Source: Neurospora tetraspora
Lineage: Eukaryota; Ascomycota; Sordariomycetes; Sordariales; Sordariaceae
DNA length: 64,000 nucleotides
NCBI RefSeq assembly: GCF_033439725.1
Contig: NW_026944389.1
Coordinates: 1,922,001-1,986,000 of the forward strand
Direction: 5' to 3'
The translations under genes were made by a program, and so were the position numbers. Of this stretch, positions 35,801 to 46,302 are shown in pieces (position 1 is the first letter of the stretch; each line of letters begins with the position of its first letter). The notes below the pieces were generated by a model that worked only from the letters and a program-made list of their open reading frames with translations, did no database searches and was not told the DNA's origin.

Positions 35801-36497
35801 CGTTGGTCGAATATGTCCCGGCCAAAACCGAAGGGGAGAAATATGAAGCCGCCAAGTTGGTAGAGTGTGCGAGACACAGGCATTCGGCGTGGGCAACGGC
35901 CGTAGCCCATATAGAGGGCGAGTCTTGGCTCGAAGCTGATGCCAATGGCAACTTGATGGTGCTTCAACGGAATGTTGAGGGTGTGACGGCAGAGGACCAG
36001 CGACAACTGAGGATAACAAGCGAGCTTAACCTGGGAGAACAGGTGAACAAGATACGCCCAATCAAGGTCGAGACTAGTCCGAACGCCATCATCATTCCTC
36101 GAGCGTTCTTGGCCACGGTGAGTTTCCTACTTTTCAGATTCATCATATCATGGGGTCAAGGCTGACAATTGACTTTATGAAACAGGCCGAAGGTGGTATC
36201 TACATGTTTGGCACGATTGCGCGCGAGCAAGACCTCTTGCTTAGGTTCCAGGATAAGCTGGCTGCAGTGATCAAGACGGTCGGCGAGATCGATTTCAACT
36301 CCTACAGGGCATTCCGTAATGCGGAGAGGGGACCCGAGGCAGATGGAACGACTGGACCTGTCAGGTTCTTGGACGCGGAGTTGCTGGAGAGGTTTTTGGA
36401 TGTGGATGAGAAGACTCAGAAGGAAATCTGCGAAGGTCTTGGGCCGAGTGTTGAGCAGATGCGGAATATGGTGGAGGAGCTGCGGCGGATGCACTGA
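32894..36497 (+). CDS. DDB1: DDB1 (UV-damaged DNA-binding protein 1, CUL4 adaptor)
   Basis: Adaptor that docks substrate receptors on CUL4 ubiquitin ligase; needed for nucleotide-excision repair. In Neurospora it is also part of the DCDC complex that brings H3K9 methylation to RIP-mutated DNA. Model: exons 32894..32988, 33048..36117 and 36186..36497; 1158 aa (human 1140). Exon 1 to 2 joins as LIIT-KTNRIEIWKL, the classic DDB1 N-terminal motif. LLFVGTDQFEYFTAEWD, RDSQSQDKCIVDPSGRFM, and GRILVFGIDSN...LKHELRGACRALA (CPSF_A region, about 880-930) follow. Exon 3 starts AEGGIYMFGTIAREQDLLLR and ends with FRNAERGP, FLDAELLERFLDVDEKTQKE and the helical tail. The last intron is open in frame, so a single-exon model would end wrongly. 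Confidence 0.95.
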
Positions 36498-37140
36498 GTA
36501 AACGATCGAGAAATTTGCTTCGATTATGTTTACAAGTCATCTTTTTGGGTGATGGAGTTTTTGACAATTGCAAGTCTTGTCATTGAGTGCTCATAGCAGG
36601 CCAGCATGTAGTACAAATAGGGTTTGGGAATAGCATCATCAAAGTGAACGAATGGAAATGCATCAAATGTTATCAATTGACATCACTGTCTTGGCGGCCT
36701 TGGCAAACTGACAGCTGTTCGGGTGCTGCGGTGACTTCAGAGGTGACGGGATGCCCCACTAAGGGACGAACCAGGCGACGGAAGAAACCGGAGAGTGGAC
36801 GAACGGGCAGTCACAGCCAATCAGGGCCCGCGCATTAAGTAGCTCCCTAGCTGCTGGGCGGACGCTGTGGTTGGTTAGTGCCTCAGGCCACAAGCCGTAG
36901 CTATGGCGGTTTCCATGCCGGGAAAGGTGGGAACCAAGCTCGGCCCAGAAAAACCTCAGTCCGTGATTTTGGCCTCGTCGTCTCGACCGCATTACGCAGC
37001 CGTCAATTCCGTCTCCGGAACACCGCCCATCTCCGCGACCCGAAAGAGAAGAACCTCGCTCGTTCGCCCGCCCTCGAAACCCCCTCTCTCCGCTCCGTCC
37101 TCTTTCCAAGCGAGTAATCCTTGCCGCCCGACCCGACACT
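36498..37140. other. Intergenic: DDB1 3' end and Rieske promoter
   Basis: 643 bp. The last 250 bp is C-rich with CCGCC/CTCTCC tracts, typical of a strongly expressed mitochondrial-protein gene leader. Nothing else seen. Confidence 0.5.
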
Positions 37141-38400
37141 ATGGCGCCCGTCTCGATCGTTTCCCGCGCCGCCATGCGCGCCGCTGCCTCCCCCGCCCGG
37201 GCCGTTCGCGCTCTCACCACCTCGACTTCCCTCCAGGGTGTCTCGTCCTCCACCTTCGAGAGCCCCTTCAAGGGCGAGAGCAAGGCCGCCAAGGTCCCCG
37301 ACTTCGGCAAATACATGAGCAAGGCTCCCCCCAGCACCAACATGCTCTTCTCCTACTTCATGGTCGGCACCATGGGCGCCATCACCGCCGCCGGCGCCAA
37401 GTCCACCATCCAGGGTGAGTCTTGACTTGACGGGATCATGGGAGGAAGCTTCACACATTCATTACTCGAGGTTGGGGGGAACAAGAGATGGGATATGGTG
37501 GATGGGTTCGGGTCAATGGGGTTCGACAAGGGGGTTCTGTTATGGTGGGGCGAGCTATCTACGATTACGACTCATCGATCATCGACATGCAACGACCATG
37601 ACAACCTTCGATATGGGGGCGGATATGGCTGGATGTTGGAACGATGTTGGAGCATGGATGGGTGGAAACCATCCGGCCCACCCACATACACACGAACACC
37701 GAAGAACTTAAGACAGCTGACGAGGCGTCCGTGATATACAGAGTTCCTCAAGAACATGTCGGCTTCTGCTGATGTGTTGGCCATGGCCAAGGTCGAGGTT
37801 GACCTCAACGCCATCCCCGAGGGCAAGAACGTAAGGATCCCCACGAAACCGCCTTAGCGACGACCCGGCTGTGCTGGGCTGGGCACACCGATTCCCGACG
37901 ACGAACAAAGCCAGGATGTAACGCTGACCCCGGTCTCTTCCCTACTTTATAGGTCATCATCAAGTGGCGTGGCAAGCCCATCTTCATCCGTCACCGTACC
38001 CAGGCCGAGATCGAGGAGGCCAACAAGGTCAACGTTTCCATCCTCCGTGACCCCCAGCCCGATTCCGAGCGTGTCAAGAAGCCCGAGTGGCTCGTCATGA
38101 TTGGTACGTCCTCCATGTCCCTCTTTTCGAACGAGACGAAGGACAGCATATTTGGATGCTCGGATCCTGGATACACGACGATGTGGGAAGACTGACATTT
38201 GGTGTGTGAACAAAACAGGCGTCTGCACCCACTTGGGTTGTGTTCCCATCGGCGAGGCCGGTGACTACGGTGGCTGGTTCTGCCCTTGCCACGGTTCTCA
38301 CTACGATATCTCTGGCCGTATCAGGAAAGGACCTGCCCCTCTGAACCTCGAGATCCCCAACTACGAGTTCCCCGAGGAGGGCAAGCTTGTCATTGGTTAA
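37141..38400 (+). CDS. fes-1: Rieske iron-sulfur protein of cytochrome bc1 complex
   Basis: Carries the 2Fe-2S cluster of respiratory complex III in the inner mitochondrial membrane and passes electrons from ubiquinol to cytochrome c1. Model: exons 37141..37414, 37742..37830, 37953..38103 and 38219..38400; 231 aa, standard length. The presequence is [20 protein letters not shown]. The membrane anchor lies near residues 67-90 ([19 protein letters not shown]), followed by the flexible hinge [18 protein letters not shown]. Cluster ligands are Cys and His in [10 protein letters not shown] (start of exon 4) and [10 protein letters not shown]; the GP(A)PLNLEIP loop follows. It is nearly identical to what I recall of Neurospora FES-1, which supports a Sordariales origin. 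The first intron (327 bp) is unusually long for this window. Confidence 0.97.
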
Positions 38401-39124
38401 GCGAGCAAAAAGACAAAACTTTCGGATCGAAACAAGACAATATTTATAACCAAACCAGGGGAATCCTCTCGATATTCCCATCTCCACTTTTTTTTCCCTT
38501 GCTGCCTGAGAGACGATGACAAGGAAAAATGTATTAGTACGGGGGTAATGCGACAAAGGGCTTGGATGGAAGCGTGTCATAGTCCATAAAACGGGATTCT
38601 CTGTTTTCCATGGTTCTTTCGCGGTTTCGTACGACCTTCCTATAGACAGAAGACACACATACGCATACACATCAGCAATCAGGTGTCACAACCGATCATA
38701 CGCGCTCAAGAGCCGGAAACTCCTATATACTCAGAACCGCGTTCTTCACCTACGCACTCCTACATACCTGACATTGGTGCTGAGCATGGAGCTAGGTTGC
38801 TGCTGAGTGCTAGCCCCTTTCGTTTTCCCTATGTTTGGCATATCCTTCCTTTAGACCGGCTTTGTAGAAAATTCTCTTGTTTAAGAAGACGTGGCAATGG
38901 ACCCATGACAATATGTTGTGGTGACTAGCTTTCTGGGAGAAACGTAGGTCACATCATGATACTTCCAATGCTAACGCATCTAGTCATAGACACGACATCG
39001 GTATACACAATGGTTTTTTATGCGGGTGCGGGACAGGCTATATGCCGAATTGCTGGACAGCAGGTTGAGCAGAACTACAGATTTTGATAACCTCAGCTTG
39101 AAGCTTGTCCAAGCTGGCACGCTC

Positions 39125-39200
39125 ATGACAGAAAAGCTGGCACCTTTTCGGGCACTACATGGGCCATCGGCGTAACTGAAGGTGCCAGCTTTTTTGTCAT
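39125..39200. repeat. Inverted repeat, 22-bp arms, 32-nt loop
   Basis: Left arm 39125-39146 and right arm 39179-39200 are reverse complements with one mismatch (AGAAAAGCTGGCACC against GGTGCCAGCTTTTTT). A further partial copy, AAGCTGGCAC, precedes it at about 39111-39120. Transcribed either way it would form a strong hairpin. Confidence 0.85.
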
Positions 39201-40416
39201 TGGCGTGGCTGGCCAATAAAGCCCAGACTGTTTCTGTAAATGGTCTGATACCCGCCCGTGCTGCTATGGTAGCTGAGTAAGGAGACGCGGCCCGCGAACC
39301 GTTAGCTTACCCTGGTTGTTTTGTTAACGTCTGAGGAATTCTCCGAACATCATCACACCTAAGAGTCTACGCTAACAGTTTAGCACCTACACCAGGTGAA
39401 ATAAAGTTAGTGCACCACAACCTTCTAGCCCCTTGCCAACGCTTCGGTGGGTTTCGGTTCCATCGCAGGGGTCGGGTACCCCCATGCCCCCCCCTTGCTC
39501 TTAGCCTTTTTCCCCACAAAGAAAACAACCTCATCTTTTGAACTTCCCCTTCCCGGGCGCGTGTTGACGCGGGCTTCTCACTTCTTCACCAAAATCTTGA
39601 AACCCCTCACCCTTGCGGCTCAAAGGGGCTTCCTAGGATCGTGTAACAAGCGAAGTTCCATCGTTCGTATCTGATCCGACTACCGAAAGGCACCAAGACA
39701 CCCATGGTCAACTCGTGGCCAACCCGTGGAACGACCTATGGACCACGGAGTTCGTTTCGAAACACACATCATGGCGACAAGGTCATTGACAGCCACCCAC
39801 CGATATCGAGGCATGCCGAGGCCATCGAAAGTGAGAAGTGAGGGGTGATAAACGGACGGGGGTGAACAGGGTGAAGGTCACAGTCAATCAAGCGCTTATG
39901 GAGTCTCATCTTATATGAACGGATCACGAAGTCGAATGTTTCCTTTTCACTTGGCGAGCTTTGACCGAGCTACATTCGACAATGCTCTCTGTCACGATCA
40001 TGTCCGGACCGTGCCGTCGCCGAACCAAACTCGAGGTCGTCAACATAAGGGAGAGGGGCGGCCATGGATTTACACCGGTACACATAGGTGCTTGCTCGAA
40101 GTACGGTGGCACGCACATCTTTCAACTCACTCATCGGCTTTTGAGCATATCTCAAGTGGGAAAATTTGAACAACATCCGAGGATATCGAGCAGCATCACC
40201 TGTTCACCTATGTACACCGGCTCTACGGGGAGGAATTCCGTGGCCAAGCGGCCATCACTCCTTTTCGGTGAATCTTCCATCATTCATCTTGAACAGGTTA
40301 CATCCTCGTATTTCCCCTATCTCACATGTCACGACACATGTCGTTGTTGACAAGGGCCCCAGAAAAAAGCCGCCCAGTACTACGGTACTAGGGGGGCTCG
40401 CTCGCCTCAGAGAAAC

Positions 40417-40611
40417 CTGATCCTCACAAGGTATTCCGCTGACAAAACCGCAATTCTCGGACTACCGCAACGCAATAATTTTCGGAAAACTGTATCAGGC
40501 TATGAAGAAGACTCACTCAGTATCCAAACAAAGCGAGTCTAGTTCATATTGGTTGTTCTTTGGTCGTATTGTCGGTATTTGAAGTTGGGTACTGGACCTT
40601 GTGAGGATCAG
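40417..40611. repeat. Possible MITE-like element: 16-bp perfect terminal inverted repeats
   Basis: CTGATCCTCACAAGGT at 40417-40432 is matched exactly in reverse complement at 40596-40611. The 195-bp span holds no reading frame. Size and structure fit a miniature inverted-repeat transposable element. I see no clear target-site duplication, so a chance or regulatory hairpin remains possible. Confidence 0.5.
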
Positions 40612-41283
40612 CTTTTTTGAGGTCAGCGAGGGGGACAGCTTATACACACCCCTCTTCGCTTATACCTCAAAACATGTAAGCTTGCTTGGCTTTCTACACG
40701 GAGCAACATGGAGTCGAGGCCTTTCCGGCCGGCCAGCGGATCGATCCCCTGTCGAACACCGTTGTTACCCAATGAACCGATTTCCTTCTTTGGCCATCTC
40801 GCTCCGGCTTCGAGCGGAGCTGACGCCCTGGCTTCATGGCTTCCATGGCAGCATTTCAGGATGAGGGTGTTATTCAATGCTACTATGCAATGATGAAGGT
40901 GGCCCTTCGGGAGGGTCGGTATGTACAGGGCTTGTGTTGTGGCAGGAGATCAAGGAACGCATGGTGGATGCTCTCTCGACCAGGGGTTCGTCGGATCATA
41001 CGACGATGGTATATATAAGTCATGATCGCTCTCTTCATGGATCACAGATGGGAAGACGGCCTTGCTAACCACTCCGTTCTTTCAACTTTGTCTTAGTCGT
41101 CTCTCTTTCGTTCCTTAGATAGCAGTTCTGTGAACTTTTGCTTTCGTTTAACATTCTCAACACTCTTTTTTTACGGGTTCCGCTTTGACAGGTCGGCCCA
41201 TTGATCTGCATATACAACAACAACAACAACAACGACTGTATCATTACCAACATATCACAGAAACCTATCACCCAAACGACAAG

Positions 41284-42449
41284 ATGAAGTACAACGCCAC
41301 CCTCCTAGCCCTGGCCGTCGCCACCGTCGCCTCCGTCGCCTCCGCCCGCGACCTCTCCTACCAGAGCTTCGCCGCCAACATGAAGCGCGAAGTGTCCCAA
41401 GGACACTCGCACGAGGCCATCCTGCCCGCCACCAACGCCGCCGTGAACCTTCTTACCCCCGCTGTTACTGAGGAGGAGATTCTGGCTGCACGTGCTGTTG
41501 TTGGTGAGTACCTAGTTGACGATTCAGTCACTATGTCTGATGGGTTTGTTGTCCTGATTGCTAATTCTTGTGTACTAAAGAAGATGACACTTGCGAGGAC
41601 GATGGTACTGGTGATGATACCGGTGACGACGACACCTGCGAGGACGATGGTACTGGTGACGACACCGGTGATGACGACACCTGCGACGACGATGGTACTG
41701 GTGATGACAACGGTGATGACGACACCTGCGAGGACGATGGTACCGGCGACGATAACAACACTGGTGCTGGCAACAACACTGGTGCTGGCAACAACGCTGG
41801 TGCTGGCAACAACGCTGGTGGTAACAACAACGCTGGTGGTAACAACAGCACTAGCGGCGCCGTCAACGTCCAATCCTTCACCGGCACCCTCGGCGGCGCC
41901 GCGCCCGCCGTGCTCTTCACCGCCGGCGCCGCCCGTCCCTTCTCCGTCAACGGCAACACCTTCCCGCAAGCCTCCGTCGCGCTCGCCCGCTCGTGCGACA
42001 TCCAGAACAACGCCTGCTTCAACGCCGCCAACTCCGGTAAACTCAGCGGCGGCACCGCCCAGTGCGTGCAGCAGACCAACGATTGCAAGGCCGCCGCCGC
42101 CAAGACTACTGTCAGCACTAAGTTCCGCCGCGAAGCCAGCAAGAAGCTCGGCCGCAGGCATGGTGGTGGATTGGACTTTGGCAGCTGTGGCACCCCCCAG
42201 ATCCAGTTCGCCAAGGACTTGGATGGTCGCGGCGAGGAGGAGAGCTTCCAGGCTGTTAATGGACAGGATTTCAACCATGGCAGTGCTCTGAACATTAAGG
42301 ACATCAGCGACTTTGTTTGCCAGATGCTGCAGGATAGTTGCAAGGCTAGTGTGGAGACGGTGGCTGCTTGCAAGCAGGCCTCCAGCGCGGCGGCGGCGGC
42401 GAAGGGACAGCAGGCTGCGTTTTTGTTTAATGCTGCTCTTGGTGTTTAA
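41284..42449 (+). CDS. Secreted protein with acidic tandem repeats and conserved Cys domain (362 aa)
   Basis: Model: exon 1 41284..41503, intron 41504..41580 (GTGAGT...TACTAAAG), exon 2 41581..42449; 362 aa. Signal peptide MKYNATLLALAVATVASVA ends near residue 20. Residues about 75-132 are four 15-residue acidic repeats (DDTCEDDGTGDDTGD), then an NNTGAG/NNAGG linker. The conserved half begins VQSFTGTLGGAAPAVL with FSVNGNTFPQASVALARSCD, NNACFNAANSG and CVQQTNDC; this pattern recurs in many secreted fungal wall proteins. The C-terminal part has FGSCGTPQIQFA and FVCQMLQDSCKAS. I see no GPI-anchor signal. Function unknown; a cell-wall location and Ca2+ binding by the acidic repeats are inferences. 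The long minus-strand frames opposite are shadows. Confidence 0.82.
41583..41756. repeat. 45-bp tandem repeat (about four copies) inside CDS
   Basis: Four units of 15 codons, each DDTCxDDGTGDDxGD, with only a few base differences. The last unit is truncated and runs into the Asn/Gly/Ala linker. Confidence 0.88.
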
Positions 42450-43161
42450 GGATGCGGATATGACTCTTTTAGGGCATGTTCGGATCCGCGGTAGCCCGGT
42501 AGCATTTGCAGTATTTGGGTTGAGGTAAGCATACTGGCTTACTTCCCTCGTGTTGCGTTCGGCTCAATGTCCTTATTTTTTAGGTTGTTGAGATGCATTT
42601 GTTTGTTTGTTGGCAGTTATATACTTGTATAAAATTCTGAATGAAACTTGAGTTGGGCATTAACTGAAGGTCCAGTCGTGGAAGGGATCGTAAACCTCCC
42701 TCCCGTCTGTTGATGGCCTGACTGGGCGGGTCAAAAATCGCTGTGGACTTTACGTCCGAACTGAAAAGGGGTGTGAACGCAATCGACTACTTGTATGCTC
42801 AAGGTAGAAGATGAAAGACGAAGAAAAACGGAAAAAAAGCAAAAAGCTCAGCCCGCCCAAGCTCGGAATCGAACTCGGGATAAGTCGACTCTACACGAGC
42901 AAGGTATAGACCTTACGAAAACACCACGCATTTTCTGGACCCAGCGCACTACCACATAGGCTACTGGACCGTGGTGGAAGGTCTACACTTTGGTGCTTAT
43001 ATGGTCCCAGCAAAGGTCCTGCCGATGGAAAGCTGGGGCCCGTGCCGGTATTTACCTACCATATACTTTCAAGCTTCCGTAACACATACACAGTACGGGA
43101 TTGATTGTCTCTTGGACTTAAACGTATTTCACCATCCACCACCATCATCTTACCTGGCTGG
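42450..43161. other. Intergenic with a tRNA-like relic
   Basis: 712 bp between convergent genes. Apart from the tRNA-like stretch at 42855-42970 I see only 3' flanks. The region next to the HET gene is pyrimidine-rich. Confidence 0.45.
42855..42970 (-). pseudogene. tRNA-like relic (pseudo-tRNA)
   Basis: On the minus strand a box-A-like TAGCCTATGTGGTAGTGCGC is followed after about 80 nt by a box-B-like AGTTCGATTCC, the spacing of an intron-containing tRNA. The putative acceptor arms (GGTCCAG and CTTGGGC) pair at 5 of 7 positions. The T stem does not pair and I cannot draw a sound anticodon arm. It is therefore not a working tRNA; it may be a decayed tRNA or a tRNA-derived repeat head. Confidence 0.35.
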
Positions 43162-45570
43162 CTATCCCTTCTCCCTAAAATCCAAAACAGCAATATCATA
43201 ATCCGGATTCTTCCTAATCTTCACCCTCAACACCATCCCCTCCCCAACCTCAAACTCCCACTCCCTTTTTTTCCTCCTCCCCCTTCTTCCCGCCGCGGCA
43301 GTGGCGCTCGCACCACCAGCCCCTGGACCCATTCCAAACCCCAAATTCTTCACCCCTTGCAAAACCTTAACCAAATCCCTCTCTGTCTTCACCCACATGA
43401 CCGTACTACCCATCCCCCTCCTCCTCCCATCATCATTCCTCAGCACAGCAACCTCAATCCACTGCTGCTCATCCTCTCCCCCTTTCCCTCCAGTTCCTCC
43501 TCGTGCTGATACTGATCTCACAACCCAAAAAACCAACAAAAACCCCAACCCCGGATCCATCCCGTGCCGAAAAGCCAGCGCCCTCGGCACCCCGGCCTTG
43601 TGCAAGCTGAAACACGGCTGCTGCGAGAAATCGGCGCGGTCCGTGACTTCGCTCCACCGGTCGAGGTACCAGCATCCGGAACCGTCGGCGGCTTGGGCGG
43701 GGATGGTGTGGGTTAGGGACCAGGGGAGGTGGAGGTGGCTGGCGCCGTTGGAGGTGGTTGTTGAGGGAAAGTTGGGGTTATGATGGATGGGGGTGGTGGA
43801 GAGGACAAGGGTGGAACTACTGGAGGAGCCGTGGGAGAAGTAGGAGGGGGAGAAGGGGGTGGAAGCTGGGTAGGATTGGGTGGTGGTTGATGATGTTGGA
43901 GGGATGAGCGAAGGTGGGATGCGGACTAGACAACGTGCCCATTTTGGGACGGGAGGGCGGAGAAGGATTTCGGTGCCTGTTAGGGAGAGGTGGAGGGTGA
44001 GGTAGTTGTGACCGCAGCCGTGTCCGTGTTCGATTGGCTCCGGAGGTGTAAAGAAGCGCTCGAGGTCGGATGTAGGCACGAGGAAGCGTGAAGGAAAGTG
44101 GACGCGCTTGAAGTGGCCGGCTGAGTCGGTGCAGAAGGTGATGCCCACCGTGTATCGCTCGCTGGGGGTGGAAGTCGGTGAGAGGACTGTGCAGCCAAAG
44201 AGAGGGACGAGCATGATGTCTTTGACTTTGTGCTTAAGAAAGGAGTAGTTGAAAGAGCGGAATCGGCTGTCGTGGAGATAGGCGGATTCGAACTCGTCGA
44301 TGCGGCGGGGGAAGTATATCAGACCGGCAGTGGTACCCTCGAATGGGACTGGAGCAAGAAGTTTGACGTCTTCGAGGCTGCCAAAGACGTCCCAGTAGGA
44401 TCTGTAGACCACGTGTTCATCTGTGTGACGGGCATTGAAGTCTGATATCGGAACGCGCATCTTCAGGAGAGATGACCCGATGATCTCGTGGTAGAAGTTG
44501 TTGGGTTGGTGACTACCATCACCGTTGTAGCGATCACCCATAACTCCATCGGCAGTGCTCCAAGTAACCCCCCCACAACTCTCAAACATACTCGGCGACT
44601 GGGCCAACACGCCTTCGATAACCGCATACGAGTCTGAGCTAGCCCAAGCCAGTATGCTAGGATCGTAACACTGCCTCATGATCTCCAACTGGAGCCTCTT
44701 GAAGGCCTTCTGTCCTTCTCCATACAGCAGCGGCATGTTGACATCAAACAGTCCCATCAAGCAATACGCCTCGTCCTCGATCCTAGTAGTCCGTCTTGTC
44801 GCCGCCCACGACATCCGCTGCGCGACACTGAAGTCGCCCAGCTTCCTCTCCATCCGCAGCAGCCCAGCGTCAATGCCCGTGATAGCGGCAATGTCATCGC
44901 TGAGTGACTCGCGCGTTCCTATCTCCCGCCACAAGCGATCGCAGAAGACCACGTCTGATGGAGCTATGAGTTCTTGGAGCGTCCAGCCACGCGTGAACCA
45001 CTTGCTTCCGTAGAGAATCTCTTCCATCTCATCTGTGATGATTATCGTTTTTCCGTTGGCGTCTGACATCGAATGGTCCAGATACGGTGATTGGTGGTGT
45101 TGTGGTCTCCCTTCTGGAATACTGATGTCGTTGAGGTACGCGTAACAGACTTCGGCATCATGATACCACTTGAACATGGAGTTGATGGCTTCGGATAGCT
45201 CTGCGCTGGAGGACTTGTCAATGCAGCAAGTATCTATCCAGACGTAGCGATAACCCTCGGTGCGAGCTTTCGCGCAGCATCCCAGGATCTTTGAGTAGCC
45301 CTTCTTTGAAGTGACGGGGTGGTGCTTTGTCGTTCCATAGTTCCCAAAGTCAAAATGCCCGCTCGTTCCGGTACTGGTTCTTGACGACGATGCTGTACTG
45401 TAACCACTATCGACGAATGTTGATGTCGTTCCTGGTGCTCTTGCTAGGTCTTGCATGTCCTGGAAGGACACTTCCTCCTGACCCCAGGTGTGAGAGAGAA
45501 TGGCGTAGGCACATTTCGGGCCACCGTCAAACAGCTCAAGTTGAAGAGTCTCAACGTCGAGGAGGCGCAT
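43162..45570 (-). CDS. HET-domain protein (heterokaryon-incompatibility type), 802 aa
   Basis: HET domains act in fungal allorecognition and can trigger cell death. Intronless, 802 aa. The start MRLLDVETLQLELFD is the usual opening just before the domain. The three hallmark blocks are AYAILSHTWG (residues 21-30), YRYVWIDTCCID (about 107-118) and WFTRGWTLQEL (191-201). RMSWAATRRTTRIEDEAYCL and GLFDVNMPLLYGEGQKAF follow, a common end to this HET subclass. A Ser/Gly-rich insert sits between blocks 1 and 2. Residues about 330-802 form a long C-terminal part with no repeat motor, NACHT or WD40 region that I can see. It has Ser/Thr/Pro linkers and a basic Lys/Arg run (RRGRRKKREWEFEVGEGMVL) near the end. 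It is a single gene next to housekeeping genes; its partner locus, if any, is not in the window. Confidence 0.88.
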   Translation of the reverse strand: MRLLDVETLQLELFDGGPKCAYAILSHTWGQEEVSFQDMQDLARAPGTTSTFVDSGYSTASSSRTSTGTSGHFDFGNYGTTKHHPVTSKKGYSKILGCCAKARTEGYRYVWIDTCCIDKSSSAELSEAINSMFKWYHDAEVCYAYLNDISIPEGRPQHHQSPYLDHSMSDANGKTIIITDEMEEILYGSKWFTRGWTLQELIAPSDVVFCDRLWREIGTRESLSDDIAAITGIDAGLLRMERKLGDFSVAQRMSWAATRRTTRIEDEAYCLMGLFDVNMPLLYGEGQKAFKRLQLEIMRQCYDPSILAWASSDSYAVIEGVLAQSPSMFESCGGVTWSTADGVMGDRYNGDGSHQPNNFYHEIIGSSLLKMRVPISDFNARHTDEHVVYRSYWDVFGSLEDVKLLAPVPFEGTTAGLIYFPRRIDEFESAYLHDSRFRSFNYSFLKHKVKDIMLVPLFGCTVLSPTSTPSERYTVGITFCTDSAGHFKRVHFPSRFLVPTSDLERFFTPPEPIEHGHGCGHNYLTLHLSLTGTEILLRPPVPKWARCLVRIPPSLIPPTSSTTTQSYPASTPFSPSYFSHGSSSSSTLVLSTTPIHHNPNFPSTTTSNGASHLHLPWSLTHTIPAQAADGSGCWYLDRWSEVTDRADFSQQPCFSLHKAGVPRALAFRHGMDPGLGFLLVFWVVRSVSARGGTGGKGGEDEQQWIEVAVLRNDDGRRRGMGSTVMWVKTERDLVKVLQGVKNLGFGMGPGAGGASATAAAGRRGRRKKREWEFEVGEGMVLRVKIRKNPDYDIAVLDFREKG

Positions 45571-46302
45571 GGCTTTGATGCTTGATCTGCTGTGATACCC
45601 TTATCCAGGCACAACGTCTGTTTAGAGTGGTTTCACAACAGACAAAGTGAGTGAGTGAGTGGCATGAACACCGGCGAGACTAATGACACGATGTTTTGGG
45701 GGAATAGGTCTAACGCCATTCATGTCCCATATAAACAGCAAAGGCGAAAATATCTTATAATGAAGAATGGAGATACGCAGCCAACTAAGTAAGATTATCG
45801 CTAGAGGTTGAAATAAGAAAGGCGCGATGCGGAGTACCTACAGCTCGTCAGCTTTAGTGGGTTCGCGAAGCGAAGGTTTAGCCAAGGGCCAATTAGATGG
45901 CTTGCAGCTTGCCTTTGCCTTCGTCTATGGCGCTGTTCGTACAATTGGAACGATGTTTACATGCCTCGTCAGCCGTCAGGGGTCAACGGCGCAGGTTATC
46001 TAGTGTTATCGACCACAAGGGCTTTCAAACATCGTCACTTGCCGAAACCGTATTGCCTGGGTTCGAAAGCCAAAATAGGGCTACAAGTATCACAGAGATT
46101 GACAGCCGCCCAGCTGCTGTTTCGGCTTCACTTCAGTCCATGGTTGGAATGTTGCAACAAAGGTGAATGTCCGCTTGAACGGTGATTGTGTGTCTGAGAT
46201 TAGGGAGGTGATCAGTCTAAACCCAAAAATTCCTTCTCACCTTGTGATCCCGCTGTGCCCGCTGGTTTCATACCCAAAAACTCGGGCACACTGGTAGTCC
46301 GA
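45571..46302. other. Intergenic between HET and R3H genes
   Basis: 732 bp: HET promoter and 3' flank of the R3H gene. A GTGAGTGAGTGAGTG run lies near 45645. No gene seen. Confidence 0.45.

Larger units (their letters stand above)
38401..41283. other. Long intergenic region with two inverted-repeat structures
   Basis: 2.9 kb without a protein gene I can support. It holds the inverted repeats at 39125-39200 and 40417-40611 (listed separately) and a (CAA)n run just before the next gene (about 41217-41236). Small frames near 39447 and 39961 look random. Confidence 0.5.

Noticed and set aside
41358-42373. Two minus-strand frames of about 270-306 codons opposite the acidic-repeat secreted protein
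   Set aside because: The plus strand has a signal peptide, a good intron and conserved Cys blocks; the minus frames are Val/Thr- or Pro/Ser-rich shadows of the repeats.
43162-45570. Idea that the HET gene is a NACHT/NLR-type receptor
   Set aside because: No P-loop (GxxxxGK[ST]) nucleotide-binding motif or WD40/ankyrin repeats are visible in the C-terminal part.
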